This document shows positions 35,345 through 42,521 of a DNA stretch of 64,000 bases, in pieces. This stretch comes from G963664585 sp963664585. GTDB taxonomy: Bacteria; Bacillota; Clostridia; Oscillospirales; Ruminococcaceae. A program made the translations under genes and the position numbers. The notes beneath the pieces were generated by a model. That model was not told the DNA's origin and searched no databases. It saw nothing but the letters and a program-made list of their open reading frames with translations. The stretch lies in assembly GCA_963664585.2 (NCBI GenBank), contig CAXXEO010000012.1, forward strand, positions 31,127 to 95,126, read 5' to 3'. Position 1 is the first letter of the stretch. Each line of letters opens with the position of its first letter.

Positions 35345-35989
35345 ATGAAGATTTTAAAGCCTGATGTCAATGTGTCACTTGATGAAAGCCACAGCCTCAT
35401 CGAGAAAATAATTGAGTTTAATGCGGATGCAAGTGATATCAAATTTCTATTATTTAAAAACGAAATTTTAACGGATATTGATGCTGCTTCCATTGAATTT
35501 AAGGGATGTAAGTTTATTAACTGCAAATTTTCTGATTGTAATTTTACAAAAGCAAGTTTTACGGATACCATTTTTAGCGGTTGCGCTCTTTCTAACTGTA
35601 ATTTGACAGAATCAGTCTTGCACCGGGTGGAGTTTGAAAACTGCAAACTGGTTGGAAGCAGCTTTGATGAAGCCTATATGAGAAATATAAAATTTGCGCA
35701 GTGTAATTGTCAATATTTTAGCTTCTCACAAAGCAATTTGAAAGCTCTCCTGTTTGAAAATTGCGATATGAATAGTGCCAGTTTTTCTGATGCGAAGCTC
35801 ATTGCTGAATTTAAATACAGTTCTCTTATAAAGAGCAATTTTTTCCGTACAGTTTTGCAGGGGATTGATTTCACCACATGTGATATTCAGGGTATTACTG
35901 TTTCTATAGAAGATTTAAAGGGTGTCATCGTGAATCGCGAGCAGGCAATCGATTTATCCAGATTATTAGGCATTATTATAAAATCATAA
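35345..35989 (+). CDS. Pentapeptide-repeat protein
   Basis: 214 aa with GAGGTGG upstream. From about residue 45 to 185 it is a run of A(D/N)LXX-type pentapeptides, for example FKGCKFINCKFSDCNFTKASFTD in overlapping form, with unusually many Cys at the i+2/i+3 positions. This predicts a right-handed quadrilateral beta-helix. Some such proteins mimic DNA and protect gyrase, but most are uncharacterised; nothing here points to gyrase specifically. It follows the amidase gene on the same strand, 71 bp away, with a CTCTTTCCT/AGGAAAAGAG hairpin between. Confidence 0.9.
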   Translation: MKILKPDVNVSLDESHSLIEKIIEFNADASDIKFLLFKNEILTDIDAASIEFKGCKFINCKFSDCNFTKASFTDTIFSGCALSNCNLTESVLHRVEFENCKLVGSSFDEAYMRNIKFAQCNCQYFSFSQSNLKALLFENCDMNSASFSDAKLIAEFKYSSLIKSNFFRTVLQGIDFTTCDIQGITVSIEDLKGVIVNREQAIDLSRLLGIIIKS

Positions 35990-36056
35990 CAGCAGCTGTT
36001 TTTTCCAAATAAATAGGATGTTATATTTCGATTGTGACAACCGATTAGCGCATTTT

Positions 36057-36090
36057 AATAGTCCCCCCGGCTTCGCCAAGAGGGACTATT
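36057..36090 (-). other. Hairpin downstream of sigE (AATAGTCCC stem)
   Basis: AATAGTCCC and GGGACTATT pair around CCCGGCTTCGCCAAGA at 36057-36090. It lies in the convergent gap between the pentapeptide gene and sigE, so it is a candidate terminator for either side, though no T-tract follows. Confidence 0.55.
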
Positions 36091-36103
36091 ATGTGCAGAT
36101 AGG

Positions 36104-36158
36104 GTAATCATGCCTCTGTTCCCCCAGTCTTAGACGGTGGGAACAGAGGCATGATTAC
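36104..36158 (-). terminator. 20-bp perfect hairpin after sigE (family C)
   Basis: GTAATCATGCCTCTGTTCCC (36104-36123) is the exact reverse complement of 36139-36158, with a 15-nt loop. It begins 16 bp after the sigE stop in the minus direction. It has no U-tract, so it could act as a processing or stability stem rather than a simple terminator. Its right arm GGGAACAGAGGCATGATTAC matches the family-C wording. Confidence 0.6.
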
Positions 36159-36174
36159 TTTGCTGTACGGTATT

Positions 36175-36900
36175 TTAGGATACCCGCTCCAACTCTTTGC
36201 GCAAGCGCTTTATAATCCGCTTCTCAAGTCGTGAGATGTAAGACTGAGAGATGCCAATAATATCTGCCACTTCCTTCTGAGTACGCTCTTGTCCATCATA
36301 AAACCCGAAACGAAGCTGCATAATCAGGCGTTCGCGCTCGTTTAAGCGTCCAATTGCCTCCATCAGGATGCTTTTCTCCACATCCTGTTCAATAGGACGG
36401 TTTATGCTGTCACTGTCCGTACCAAGGATATCCGATAACAAAAGCTCATTCCCATCCCAATCGATGTTTAACGGCTCATCGATTGAGACCTCGTTTTTCA
36501 GTGACTGGCATTTTCGCAGATACATGAGTATCTCATTTTCGATGCAGCGCGAAGCATAGGTTGCCAGTTTGATATTCCTTTTGGGGCAAAAGGTGTTGAC
36601 AGCTTTGATCAGACCGATTGTTCCGATGGAAATCAGGTCTTCCACACAGATACCCGTTGATTCAAACTTTCTGGCAATATATACCACAAGTCGGAGATTA
36701 TGAACGATCAGTTGTTGTTTTGCCTGAGAGTCCTGCATTTCAAGCTTGACAAAGATGACCTCCTCCTCCTCGTGGGTCAGGGGAGGCGGAAGAGTCTCGG
36801 GCCCATTGATATAATGTATTCTAGGCGCACCGATTTTCTCAATAAGTTTGTTAAACCACCACAGTATCCCTGAATTTTTTGACCAGATAATCGAGCGCAT
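36175..36900 (-). CDS. sigE: RNA polymerase sporulation sigma factor sigma-E
   Basis: 241 aa from the ATG at 36900; a GTG at 36921 falls inside the leader element and is less likely. It has a short pro-sequence region, then sigma region 2 (NLRLVVYIARKFESTGICVEDLISIGTIGLIKAVNTF), the conserved DEPLNIDWDGNELLLSDILGTD of sigma-E/K, and region 4 with the helix-turn-helix QKEVADIIGISQSYISRLEKR. It is the mother-cell sigma factor, made as inactive pro-sigma-E and cleaved by SpoIIGA, encoded directly upstream. In this window it probably drives spoIIIA, yunB, yqfCD and ylbJ. The 253-bp gap from spoIIGA holds a family-B leader structure. Confidence 0.97.
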   Translation of the reverse strand: MRSIIWSKNSGILWWFNKLIEKIGAPRIHYINGPETLPPPLTHEEEEVIFVKLEMQDSQAKQQLIVHNLRLVVYIARKFESTGICVEDLISIGTIGLIKAVNTFCPKRNIKLATYASRCIENEILMYLRKCQSLKNEVSIDEPLNIDWDGNELLLSDILGTDSDSINRPIEQDVEKSILMEAIGRLNERERLIMQLRFGFYDGQERTQKEVADIIGISQSYISRLEKRIIKRLRKELERVS

Positions 36901-37077
36901 ACAATCACCATTTCTCCGCACGTATGATCATTTTTGTCCTACAGCTATTTTCAAACGATACAGAACTTCTATCTGCCAGCTGCACCAATCGCGGGCAGAC
37001 AGATTTCAATTTTCCTCTTTATTTGTTAAATCGCTATATGATTTTCGCTTACCAGATCGTGCGGGAAATGATAAGCG
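36901..37077 (-). promoter_or_regulatory. Candidate pseudoknot leader RNA upstream of sigE (family B)
   Basis: On the mRNA CGCTTATCA/TGGTAAGCG (37077-37046) closes a 14-nt loop with CCCGCACG. CGTGCGGAGAAA follows at 36922-36911, 13 nt from GGAG to the ATG. The ~120-nt spacer holds another hairpin (TCTGTCTGCC/GGCAGATAGA) and an AAAGAGGAAAATTG stretch that is also found, as AAAGAGGAATTTG, in the hfq leader. Its position inside the spoIIGA-sigE transcript suggests control of sigma-E translation independent of its protease. Confidence 0.6.
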
Positions 37078-37152
37078 TTTAATTGTCTTTTTTATTACCT
37101 ACTCATTCGTGTGAATGAGATATAGCCTGTCAGAAATCAAAATATAGCAGTT

Positions 37153-38040
37153 TTAGGAATGGACACAAGCCTGTTCGTTTTTTTGGTTTAATACTGCGGG
37201 ATTAACAATAGCGCCGTATTCCGAGCTTCCAATCCGGTCAGGTGAGACCGCTATGTAAACAGGCATCGCGTTGAAGGTGTGGCCGCCCAGAATGATAATG
37301 GCACTGTCGGGGCGATAAGCAGGAAGAATGCCACTTTTACCAACAGCATGATAAGGAATCAGTCTGATCTGCTGTTTAAGCGGCTCTTGACAGGCTGAAA
37401 TGTCGGAGTAGTGTTTGATCTGTGCAGGAACAACATCACTGATTTCTTTTTCCCAGCATACAATGACGGGTATATCGGAAAAAGGCTCAATAAGTCTGTT
37501 ACCATTATCGACAAGTCCTCGCACTTCTGCGGTGTGCCCCATGCAGCTGATAATTAACCTGCAAATCTCCCCTTCCCCGCGAAGTCGGTGATAGATCCTG
37601 CTGAGAACCTCGACGACAAGGTAGCAGGCAGTTGTAATCCCGATCAGCGTCACAGCGTTGATGCCAAAATATACGACACCATTATAGAAAAGCATTTTTT
37701 CGGGAGAGATTAAAAGCCACAGGGCAAGCATACTGCCGGCAAAAATAAAACTAACAGCGAACAGAAAAAAAATATCCTTAAGGCATTGTATGGCATTTAT
37801 GTAAGGAAAGGCGATTATCACCATGGTAATCGATACAAAAAGCTTAAAAAAACCACCCAGCACAGTCCCCATAAAGGGTAAGAAAATGACCAAAGAGGAA
37901 AAAGCTCCAAATAAGGATGCCACGATTAGTCTGGTGCTTTTTATTTGCCGCCCTGCCAACCGGCCGCTTCCCAAAATGAGCAGGTAATTGATGATAAAGT
38001 TAATGACCAAAAGTACATCTACATAGATTACCGTCTCCAT
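37153..38040 (-). CDS. spoIIGA: Sigma-E processing peptidase SpoIIGA
   Basis: 295 aa from the ATG at 38040 with GGAGG upstream; the frame extends to 38097 but the added residues are not family-like. Five membrane helices fill residues 1-150, followed by a cytoplasmic aspartic-protease-like domain with the catalytic Asp178 in GLVDNGNRL and a matching IVCWEKE/PAYRPDSAIIILGG fold. SpoIIGA dimers at the septum cleave pro-sigma-E after activation by SpoIIR. The gene is followed by sigE, the canonical spoIIG operon. Confidence 0.96.
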   Translation of the reverse strand: METVIYVDVLLVINFIINYLLILGSGRLAGRQIKSTRLIVASLFGAFSSLVIFLPFMGTVLGGFFKLFVSITMVIIAFPYINAIQCLKDIFFLFAVSFIFAGSMLALWLLISPEKMLFYNGVVYFGINAVTLIGITTACYLVVEVLSRIYHRLRGEGEICRLIISCMGHTAEVRGLVDNGNRLIEPFSDIPVIVCWEKEISDVVPAQIKHYSDISACQEPLKQQIRLIPYHAVGKSGILPAYRPDSAIIILGGHTFNAMPVYIAVSPDRIGSSEYGAIVNPAVLNQKNEQACVHS

Positions 38041-38077
38041 CTTAGCCTCCTGTATTCGGACGCTGTCTTTTATAATC

Positions 38078-38134
38078 ATTATAGGACGGGTCAACACTTT
38101 TTCCTGTCGTATAGAGGGAGAAAAGATTGTCGTA
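38078..38134 (-). promoter_or_regulatory. spoIIG-type promoter with two Spo0A-like boxes
   Basis: TATAAT (38078-38083 on the plus strand as ATTATA) lies 37 bp before the spoIIGA ATG. Exactly 22 bp upstream is TACGAC, part of a TACGACA box (38105-38111), one mismatch from the Spo0A box TTCGACA. A second TACGACA lies at 38128-38134, 23 bp further up. In Bacillus spoIIG has this same odd 22-bp spacer with Spo0A boxes around the -35. The match is by eye but striking. Confidence 0.7.
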
Positions 38135-38164
38135 ATTCATAACGGTAACATAGGCATTCACCGT

Positions 38165-38197
38165 ATCATAGTATGTATTGGTCTACCTTACTATGAT
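38165..38197 (+). promoter_or_regulatory. Inverted repeat in the leader of the Cys-rich gene
   Basis: ATCATAGTA (38165-38173) and TACTATGAT (38189-38197) are perfect inverted 9-mers with a 15-nt spacer, ending one base before the GGAG ribosome site of the 38210 gene. It could be an operator or an mRNA hairpin affecting ribosome access. Confidence 0.5.
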
Positions 38198-38209
38198 GGA
38201 GTTGATAAA

Positions 38210-38494
38210 ATGTCTTGTAATTGCAGATCTCACAGGAAACATGAGAAACCGGATGGGCCTTTGGGAATGGATTCATCGCTTTTAATCCCTCTTATTGCCG
38301 GGCTTTCCGCGAATTCCAATACGAACGATTGTAGCCCTCTGGAGCATTCCCTGGTTTGTGAACGAAAGGTAGAAAGATGCTGTGACCAGGACGGATGCTG
38401 TGCCCTTTATCCGGCAAACTGCCGCAATGAATTTTGGCCGGAGTTCTCTCATCCCCGTTGGTTATGTTGTAAGGACCTATACTCTAATAACTAA
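38210..38494 (+). CDS. Small cysteine-rich protein, divergent from spoIIGA
   Basis: 94 aa with GGAG 8 bases before the ATG and a strong terminator 19 bp after the stop, which supports a real gene. Ten cysteines are spread through it: CNC at the N-terminus, CERKVERCCDQDGCC in the middle (about 50-64) and WLCC near the end. There is no signal peptide; the middle includes LLIPLIAGLSANSN, mildly hydrophobic. I do not recognise the family. Its place opposite the spoIIG promoter suggests a spore-coat-type or sporulation role, but that is a guess. Confidence 0.6.
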   Translation: MSCNCRSHRKHEKPDGPLGMDSSLLIPLIAGLSANSNTNDCSPLEHSLVCERKVERCCDQDGCCALYPANCRNEFWPEFSHPRWLCCKDLYSNN

Positions 38495-38512
38495 GGATAT
38501 AAAACATATTAT

Positions 38513-38560
38513 AGCCGGGCCCAATCATACTGGGCCCGGCTACAGACGTTTAATTTTTTT
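38513..38560 (+). terminator. Rho-independent terminator of the Cys-rich gene
   Basis: AGCCGGGCCC and GGGCCCGGCT (38513-38522 and 38532-38541) form a 10-bp perfect stem, followed after a few bases by TTTAATTTTTTT. Confidence 0.85.
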
Positions 38561-38633
38561 ATGATTAGTTTCCTTATCAGCAAACGTCGTTGAAAGCGTA
38601 ACTTTACAAACACAGTATGATAAGGCGTCTATC

Positions 38634-38672
38634 TATGTATCTACCCCCGCAGAAGGCGGGGGTAGATACATA
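38634..38672. repeat. Long hairpin, 15-bp stem (family C)
   Basis: TATGTATCTACCCCC and GGGGGTAGATACATA flank GCAGAAGGC. The core resembles the centre of the family-A repeats (CCCCCGCC-GAA-GGCGGGGG), but the flanking stem is unrelated. It lies in the gap between the Cys-rich gene and nth, 83 bp before family-A copy 5. Confidence 0.85.
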
Positions 38673-38754
38673 ATGGAATAAAGTGACTTGCAAGCAAATC
38701 ACACCATTTGACAAGGTGTGATACCAAGGGTAAAATAATACTACTGCTGTGATA

Positions 38755-38860
38755 TATAGTTGATTAACTTGAAAACAAGCTTGTGATTTCTTCCCCCGCC
38801 TTCGGCGGGGGAAGAAAATGACGTTTTATATATAGCCAGTTTTTAAATTAATTGGCTATA
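38755..38860 (+). repeat. Palindromic repeat family A, copy 5
   Basis: 106 bp from TATAGTTGATTAACTTG to AAATTAATTGGCTATA with an intact central hairpin CTTCCCCCGCC-TTC-GGCGGGGGAAG. It lies 70 bp upstream of nth. Confidence 0.96.
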
Positions 38861-38930
38861 CAAATAAAGAGAGAATTCGAACTCATACTGACCGCCGTTG
38901 TCGGGTCAGACAGAAAGAAAGAGGTGGCAT

Positions 38931-39563
38931 ATGACGAACATAAAACGAGCGCGAATCACTGTGGAGTTATTGGAGAAAGCTTATCCTGATGCTGTGTGCT
39001 CTCTTGACTATGAAAAGCCTTATGAACTACTCATTGCTACACGCCTTTCGGCCCAGTGTACCGATAAACGGGTGAATATAGTCACAGTTCCGCTTTTTGA
39101 CCGCTACCCCACCCTTTCATCACTGGCGCAGGCGAACCTTTTGGAGCTTGAGGAGATCATCAAGCCCTGTGGATTTTATCATACCAAGGCCAATGATATT
39201 ATCCGTATGTCAAGGATGCTTTTAGAAGAGTATAACGGTGTTTTACCAGATACGGTGGACGAGCTGCTTAAGCTTCCGGGTGTCGGAAGAAAGACAGCCA
39301 ACCTAATCGTGGGGGATATCTATCATAAGCCCGCTATCGTTTGTGATACCCACTGCATACGGATCACCAATTTACTTGGACTTGCCTCCTCAAAGGACCC
39401 ATTCAAGGTGGAAATGATGCTAAAAGACTGTCTTCCTCCTGAAAAGTCCAATGATTTCTGTCACCGCCTTGTTCTACATGGACGCCAAGTCTGTAAAGCC
39501 AGAAGCCCGCTGTGCGCCCAGTGCGCCCTCTCGGTTTGCTGCAAACATTTTATGGGCAAATAA
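38931..39563 (+). CDS. nth: Endonuclease III
   Basis: 210 aa from the ATG at 38931 with GAGGTGG upstream. The helix-hairpin-helix LLKLPGVGRKTANLIVG contains the catalytic Lys, and the catalytic Asp is in VCDTHCIRITN. The C-terminal iron-sulfur cluster motif is CKARSPLCAQCALSVCC (C-x6-C-x2-C-x5-C). It is a DNA glycosylase/AP lyase that removes oxidised pyrimidines. It is a single gene on the plus strand. Confidence 0.97.
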   Translation: MTNIKRARITVELLEKAYPDAVCSLDYEKPYELLIATRLSAQCTDKRVNIVTVPLFDRYPTLSSLAQANLLELEEIIKPCGFYHTKANDIIRMSRMLLEEYNGVLPDTVDELLKLPGVGRKTANLIVGDIYHKPAIVCDTHCIRITNLLGLASSKDPFKVEMMLKDCLPPEKSNDFCHRLVLHGRQVCKARSPLCAQCALSVCCKHFMGK

Positions 39564-39617
39564 TGATTCCCCAGTTTTCCCCCTCCAAAAGGCGTGGATA
39601 ACAGAGACAGGATTATG
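39561..39617. repeat. Degenerate family-C hairpin after nth
   Basis: The right arm GGCGTGGATAACAGAGACAGGATTATGG fits the family wording; the left arm AATGATTCCCCAGTTTTCCCCC pairs only partly with it. It sits in the convergent gap between nth and yebC. Confidence 0.5.
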
Positions 39618-39638
39618 GTTTATACAGTGATCTAATCG

Positions 39639-39680
39639 CAAAAAGCCCTTCCAGCATGTAATATACATACTGGAAGGGTT
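39639..39680 (-). terminator. Terminator of yebC
   Basis: On the minus strand AACCCTTCCAGTATGT and ACATGCTGGAAGGG form a long stem followed by CTTTTT, 42 bp after the yebC stop. Confidence 0.88.
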
Positions 39681-39721
39681 AAATTTACAATACAAAGATA
39701 CTTAACAAGGTATGGCAAAGG

Positions 39722-40456
39722 TTACTCTTCCTCGTCGTTTTCCCAGTTATGCCATACATTTTGCACGTCATCGTTTTCTTCTAAAAGTTCCAGCAGCTTG
39801 TTCATCTTGATGACAAGATCCGGATCGGTAATCTGCACCTCAGTCAAAGGAACATATTCTGCCTCGGCAGAGATAAAGCGGTAGCCCAGTGCCATCAGGG
39901 TATCACGCACAGAGTTTAACGCGCTTGTCTCAGTATAGATTTCAATCACTTCTTCCGAGTATTTCAAATCGGTGACGCCATCAAGAAGGGCGTCCTCCAT
40001 TATCTTCTCCTCGGTGATTTTGCCGGTGTCAATCAAAATCATACCACAGGGATTAAAAAGGAAGGAAACACTTCCGTTTTGCCCCAGGTTGCCACCGAAC
40101 TTATCAAAGTAATGGCGCAGATCGCCTGCAGTGCGGTTACGATTATCTGTGAGAGTCTCCACCATCACAGCCACGCCGGATGGGCCGTATCCCTCATAAA
40201 ATATGTTTTCATAATTACCGCCGTCAGTAGAACCCGCGGCCTTTTTAATGGCGCGTTCAATATTGTCATTGGGGATATTATTTGCCTTAGCCTTAGCGAT
40301 GGTATCCCTAAGCTTGCCATTAGCAGCGGGGTCAGATCCGCCTTCTCTCACTGCAATCGCCAACTCGCGTCCAATCTTAGTAAAAATCTTGGCCTTCTGG
40401 CCATCAGCAGCGCCTTTTTTTCTCTTAATATTATTCCATTTGGAATGTCCGGACAT
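39722..40456 (-). CDS. YebC/PmpR-family regulatory/translation protein
   Basis: 244 aa. The invariant start MSGHSKWNNIKRKKGAADGQKAKIFTKIGRELAIAVREGG and NGKLRDTIAKAKANNIPNDNIERAIKKA identify the family, with GYGPSGVAVMVETLTDNRNRT in the middle and an acidic C-terminus. Members were described as DNA-binding regulators and more recently as helping ribosomes through difficult peptide stretches. It is a single gene with its own terminator, upstream of a tRNA cluster on the same strand. Confidence 0.96.
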   Translation of the reverse strand: MSGHSKWNNIKRKKGAADGQKAKIFTKIGRELAIAVREGGSDPAANGKLRDTIAKAKANNIPNDNIERAIKKAAGSTDGGNYENIFYEGYGPSGVAVMVETLTDNRNRTAGDLRHYFDKFGGNLGQNGSVSFLFNPCGMILIDTGKITEEKIMEDALLDGVTDLKYSEEVIEIYTETSALNSVRDTLMALGYRFISAEAEYVPLTEVQITDPDLVIKMNKLLELLEENDDVQNVWHNWENDEEE

Positions 40457-40637
40457 CGTATCACCCTTACATTTAATGTTCTATCATTTTATCATATTTA
40501 TAGATAGTGCGCAATTGGCTTTACTGAAAATGATTCTTAACCACGTTTTAATCCACAAGAGTGCCAGTAGCTCAATAAAGCTTATCACATACCATAGGAC
40601 GTGAAATAATTATTTGCTTGCTACTCCTGCATGGGTC

Positions 40638-40668
40638 GTTCTCTTTCTCCCAACTGGGGAAAAAGAAC
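40638..40668. repeat. Family-C hairpin upstream of yebC
   Basis: GTTCTCTTTCTCCC and GGGGAAAAAGAAC pair around AACT. The gap from 40457 to 40743 otherwise shows nothing distinct apart from a GCGGAGCCATTACGGCCCCGC hairpin (about 40710-40731) that may end the tRNA-Cys transcript. Confidence 0.6.
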
Positions 40669-40743
40669 AGATTTATCACAGGCTTCTTTGTTTATTGCTC
40701 AAAATTTAAGCGGAGCCATTACGGCCCCGCTTAAACAAAACTT

Positions 40744-40818
<75 letters not shown>

Positions 40819-40858
40819 GTAGCAGAAAAGGCACTCATTGGTGCCTCTTCTATTTTTT

Positions 40859-40934
40859 TGGAGCGGGTTACGAGGTTCGAACTCGCTACCTCCACCTTGG
40901 CAAGGTGGCGCTCTACCAAATGAGCTAAACCCGC
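40859..40934 (-). tRNA. tRNA-Gly (GCC)
   Basis: 76 nt including CCA. The acceptor is GCGGGTT/AACCCGC, with D-arm TAGCTCATTTGGTAGAGC, anticodon stem-loop CCACCTTGCCAAGGTGG giving GCC, and T loop GTTCGAACC. It is part of the tRNA cluster. Confidence 0.97.
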
Positions 40935-40940
40935 TTATTA

Positions 40941-41016
40941 TGGTGCCTTCGGCCGGAATCGAACCAGCGACACGTGGATTTTCAGTCCACTGCTCTACCA
41001 ACTGAGCTACAAAGGC
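40941..41016 (-). tRNA. tRNA-Phe (GAA)
   Basis: 76 nt including CCA. The acceptor is GCCTTTG/CGAAGGC; the anticodon arm GTGGACTGAAAATCCAC carries GAA, and the T loop is GGTTCGATTCC. It is part of the tRNA cluster. Confidence 0.97.
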
Positions 41017-41031
41017 TCATATTTTTTTATT

Positions 41032-41108
41032 TGGCGACCTGGAAGGGACTCGAACCCTCGACCTCTAGCGTGACAGGCTAGCGTTCTAACCAACTGAACT
41101 ACCAGGCC
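41032..41108 (-). tRNA. tRNA-Asp (GTC)
   Basis: 77 nt including CCA. The acceptor GGCCTGG pairs with CCAGGTC (one G-U pair); the anticodon arm CTAGCCTGTCACGCTAG carries GTC, and the T loop is GGTTCGAGTCC. It is the first gene of the tRNA cluster. The gap upstream (41109-41365) holds only an AT-rich region and a minor CTTGC-TCCCTCCG-GCAAG hairpin near 41281. Confidence 0.97.
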
Positions 41109-41365
41109 ACTTTTGTGAGAATAGCAAGGCGTCTAAGCGAAGCCATGCATCCCATTTCATCACACGAAAGAGATCATTTCATCAAGATCCGCTTTAGGCG
41201 ACGTGGTTTATTATACTATACTGTTTATCATGTTGTCAATACAAAGGATGAAACCAGCTTGAAATTTTCGATACTTTGCCTTGCTCCCTCCGGCAAGTAA
41301 ACAGATAATTCATATCATAGTCTTTATAAAAAAATTTCTTAAAGTTTACTCACTTATAAATCACC

Positions 41366-41469
41366 TATAGTTGATTAACTTGAAAACAAGCTTGTGATTT
41401 CTTCCCCCGCCGAAGGCGGGGGAAGAAAATGACGTTATATATAGCCAGTTTTTAAGTTAATTGGCTATA
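41366..41469 (+). repeat. Palindromic repeat family A, copy 6
   Basis: 104 bp, TATAGTTGATTAACTTG ... AAGTTAATTGGCTATA, with a perfect CTTCCCCCGCC-GAA-GGCGGGGGAAG centre; two bases are missing in the TTTTATATATAG stretch. It lies between the tRNA cluster and the 41756 gene. Confidence 0.96.
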
Positions 41470-41755
41470 TATAGTCCTAAACACATTCTCTTTTCCTGAT
41501 CTAAAACAACTGTATGTAAGCGACTGATCCCAATTCACTGATAACTATGATAAAAGCTAATTGATCTACATGGCTTTACAACAGTATTAAAATATTTTGG
41601 TTTATGAAAAACTGTTGCTTACTTCTGCTTCTTGCTTTTACTACAATATGAAAATTTTTCTAATGTTGATCATGTTTTATATTTTTCCTTAACAATAAAT
41701 TTCTGCGATATCAGTTCATCTACTGCAAATAATAAATGTGAGGAGGTGCATTAAA

Positions 41756-42187
41756 ATGGAAAAAATAAATATCAATCTATTAAATCATATTTATCAAAAT
41801 GCCAAAATGGGCGGAGAGGCAATTGAGTCAATTCTGCCAAAGGTGATCGATTCACAGCTTTCAAAAGATCTTTCCCAGCAATTGAACGAATATAAACGAT
41901 TTGAAGACTGTTCCAAAACACTTCTTTCTATTATGAATGAAAAGCCAAAGGACAAAAACGCTTTATCCAGAATCAGCGCACAAGTAGGCATTACCGCGAA
42001 CACATTATTAAGTACAGATCCTTCTCATATTGCTGAACTGATGATCAACGGCAGCACGATGGGAATTATCGAAATGACTAAGAAAATCAATGATCATCCC
42101 TTATGTGAAAGTAGTATAAAACAGCTGGGGCAGGATATTATTTCTTTTGAACAAGAAAACATTAATAAACTGAAGAGTTATCTATAG
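41756..42187 (+). CDS. Small helical protein of unknown function (ferritin-like pattern)
   Basis: 143 aa from the ATG at 41756, with GAGGAGGTG upstream. Four helical stretches are apparent, with LLNHIYQNAKMGGEAIESILPKV at the start and SSIKQLGQDIISFEQENINKLKSYL at the end. This resembles DUF2383-like ferritin-type bundles, but no metal-binding EXXH is clear. It is AT-rich. It is followed 9 bp later by a 59-aa gene and a terminator, making a two-gene transcript. Confidence 0.7.
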   Translation: MEKININLLNHIYQNAKMGGEAIESILPKVIDSQLSKDLSQQLNEYKRFEDCSKTLLSIMNEKPKDKNALSRISAQVGITANTLLSTDPSHIAELMINGSTMGIIEMTKKINDHPLCESSIKQLGQDIISFEQENINKLKSYL

Positions 42188-42196
42188 GGGGTACTC

Positions 42197-42376
42197 ATGA
42201 AAAAGAAAAATAACGCAAATAGCTCTGATAATCCTCTCAACCATTATGGAATTATCCCTGTATTTATGACTCAGGCAATATCCCAACCAAAAAAATATAG
42301 CAAGGGCAGAGTAACAATTGTCGATGATGACAATGTCACCAATGCCAGAACATTTGTCAATGAAAACCAAAAATAA
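42197..42376 (+). CDS. 59-aa protein, possibly DUF3787-like
   Basis: ATG at 42197 with AGGGGG upstream, stop TAA at 42374-42376. It begins with a lysine/asparagine-rich stretch and ends VTIVDDDNVTNARTFVNENQK. The last part, VxxDDxNVxxAxxFVxxN, resembles the C-terminal motif of DUF3787-type small Clostridia proteins. The function is unknown. Its tight spacing after the 143-aa gene and the terminator 17 bp later support a real gene. Confidence 0.65.
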   Translation: MKKKNNANSSDNPLNHYGIIPVFMTQAISQPKKYSKGRVTIVDDDNVTNARTFVNENQK

Positions 42377-42392
42377 CCTCACTTAAGTTATT

Positions 42393-42435
42393 GGTTCTCT
42401 TTTCTTGCCTTTAGGTATGAAAAGAGAACTTTTTT
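42393..42435 (+). terminator. Terminator after the 59-aa gene
   Basis: GGTTCTCTTTTC and GAAAAGAGAAC pair around TTGCCTTTAGGTAT, followed by TTTTTT. Confidence 0.9.
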
Positions 42436-42471
42436 AAATGTTATATTTTTAGGTTCTCACAGTCAATCATT

Positions 42472-42512
42472 AAAAAAAGTCATCCTTTCCTACAAATATG
42501 AAAAGAATGACT
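42472..42512 (-). terminator. Terminator of the comEA-like gene
   Basis: On the minus strand AGTCATTCTTTTC and GAAAGGATGACT form an imperfect stem followed by TTTTTTT, 10 bp after the stop codon. Confidence 0.85.
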
Positions 42513-42521
42513 GAGAAGTGT

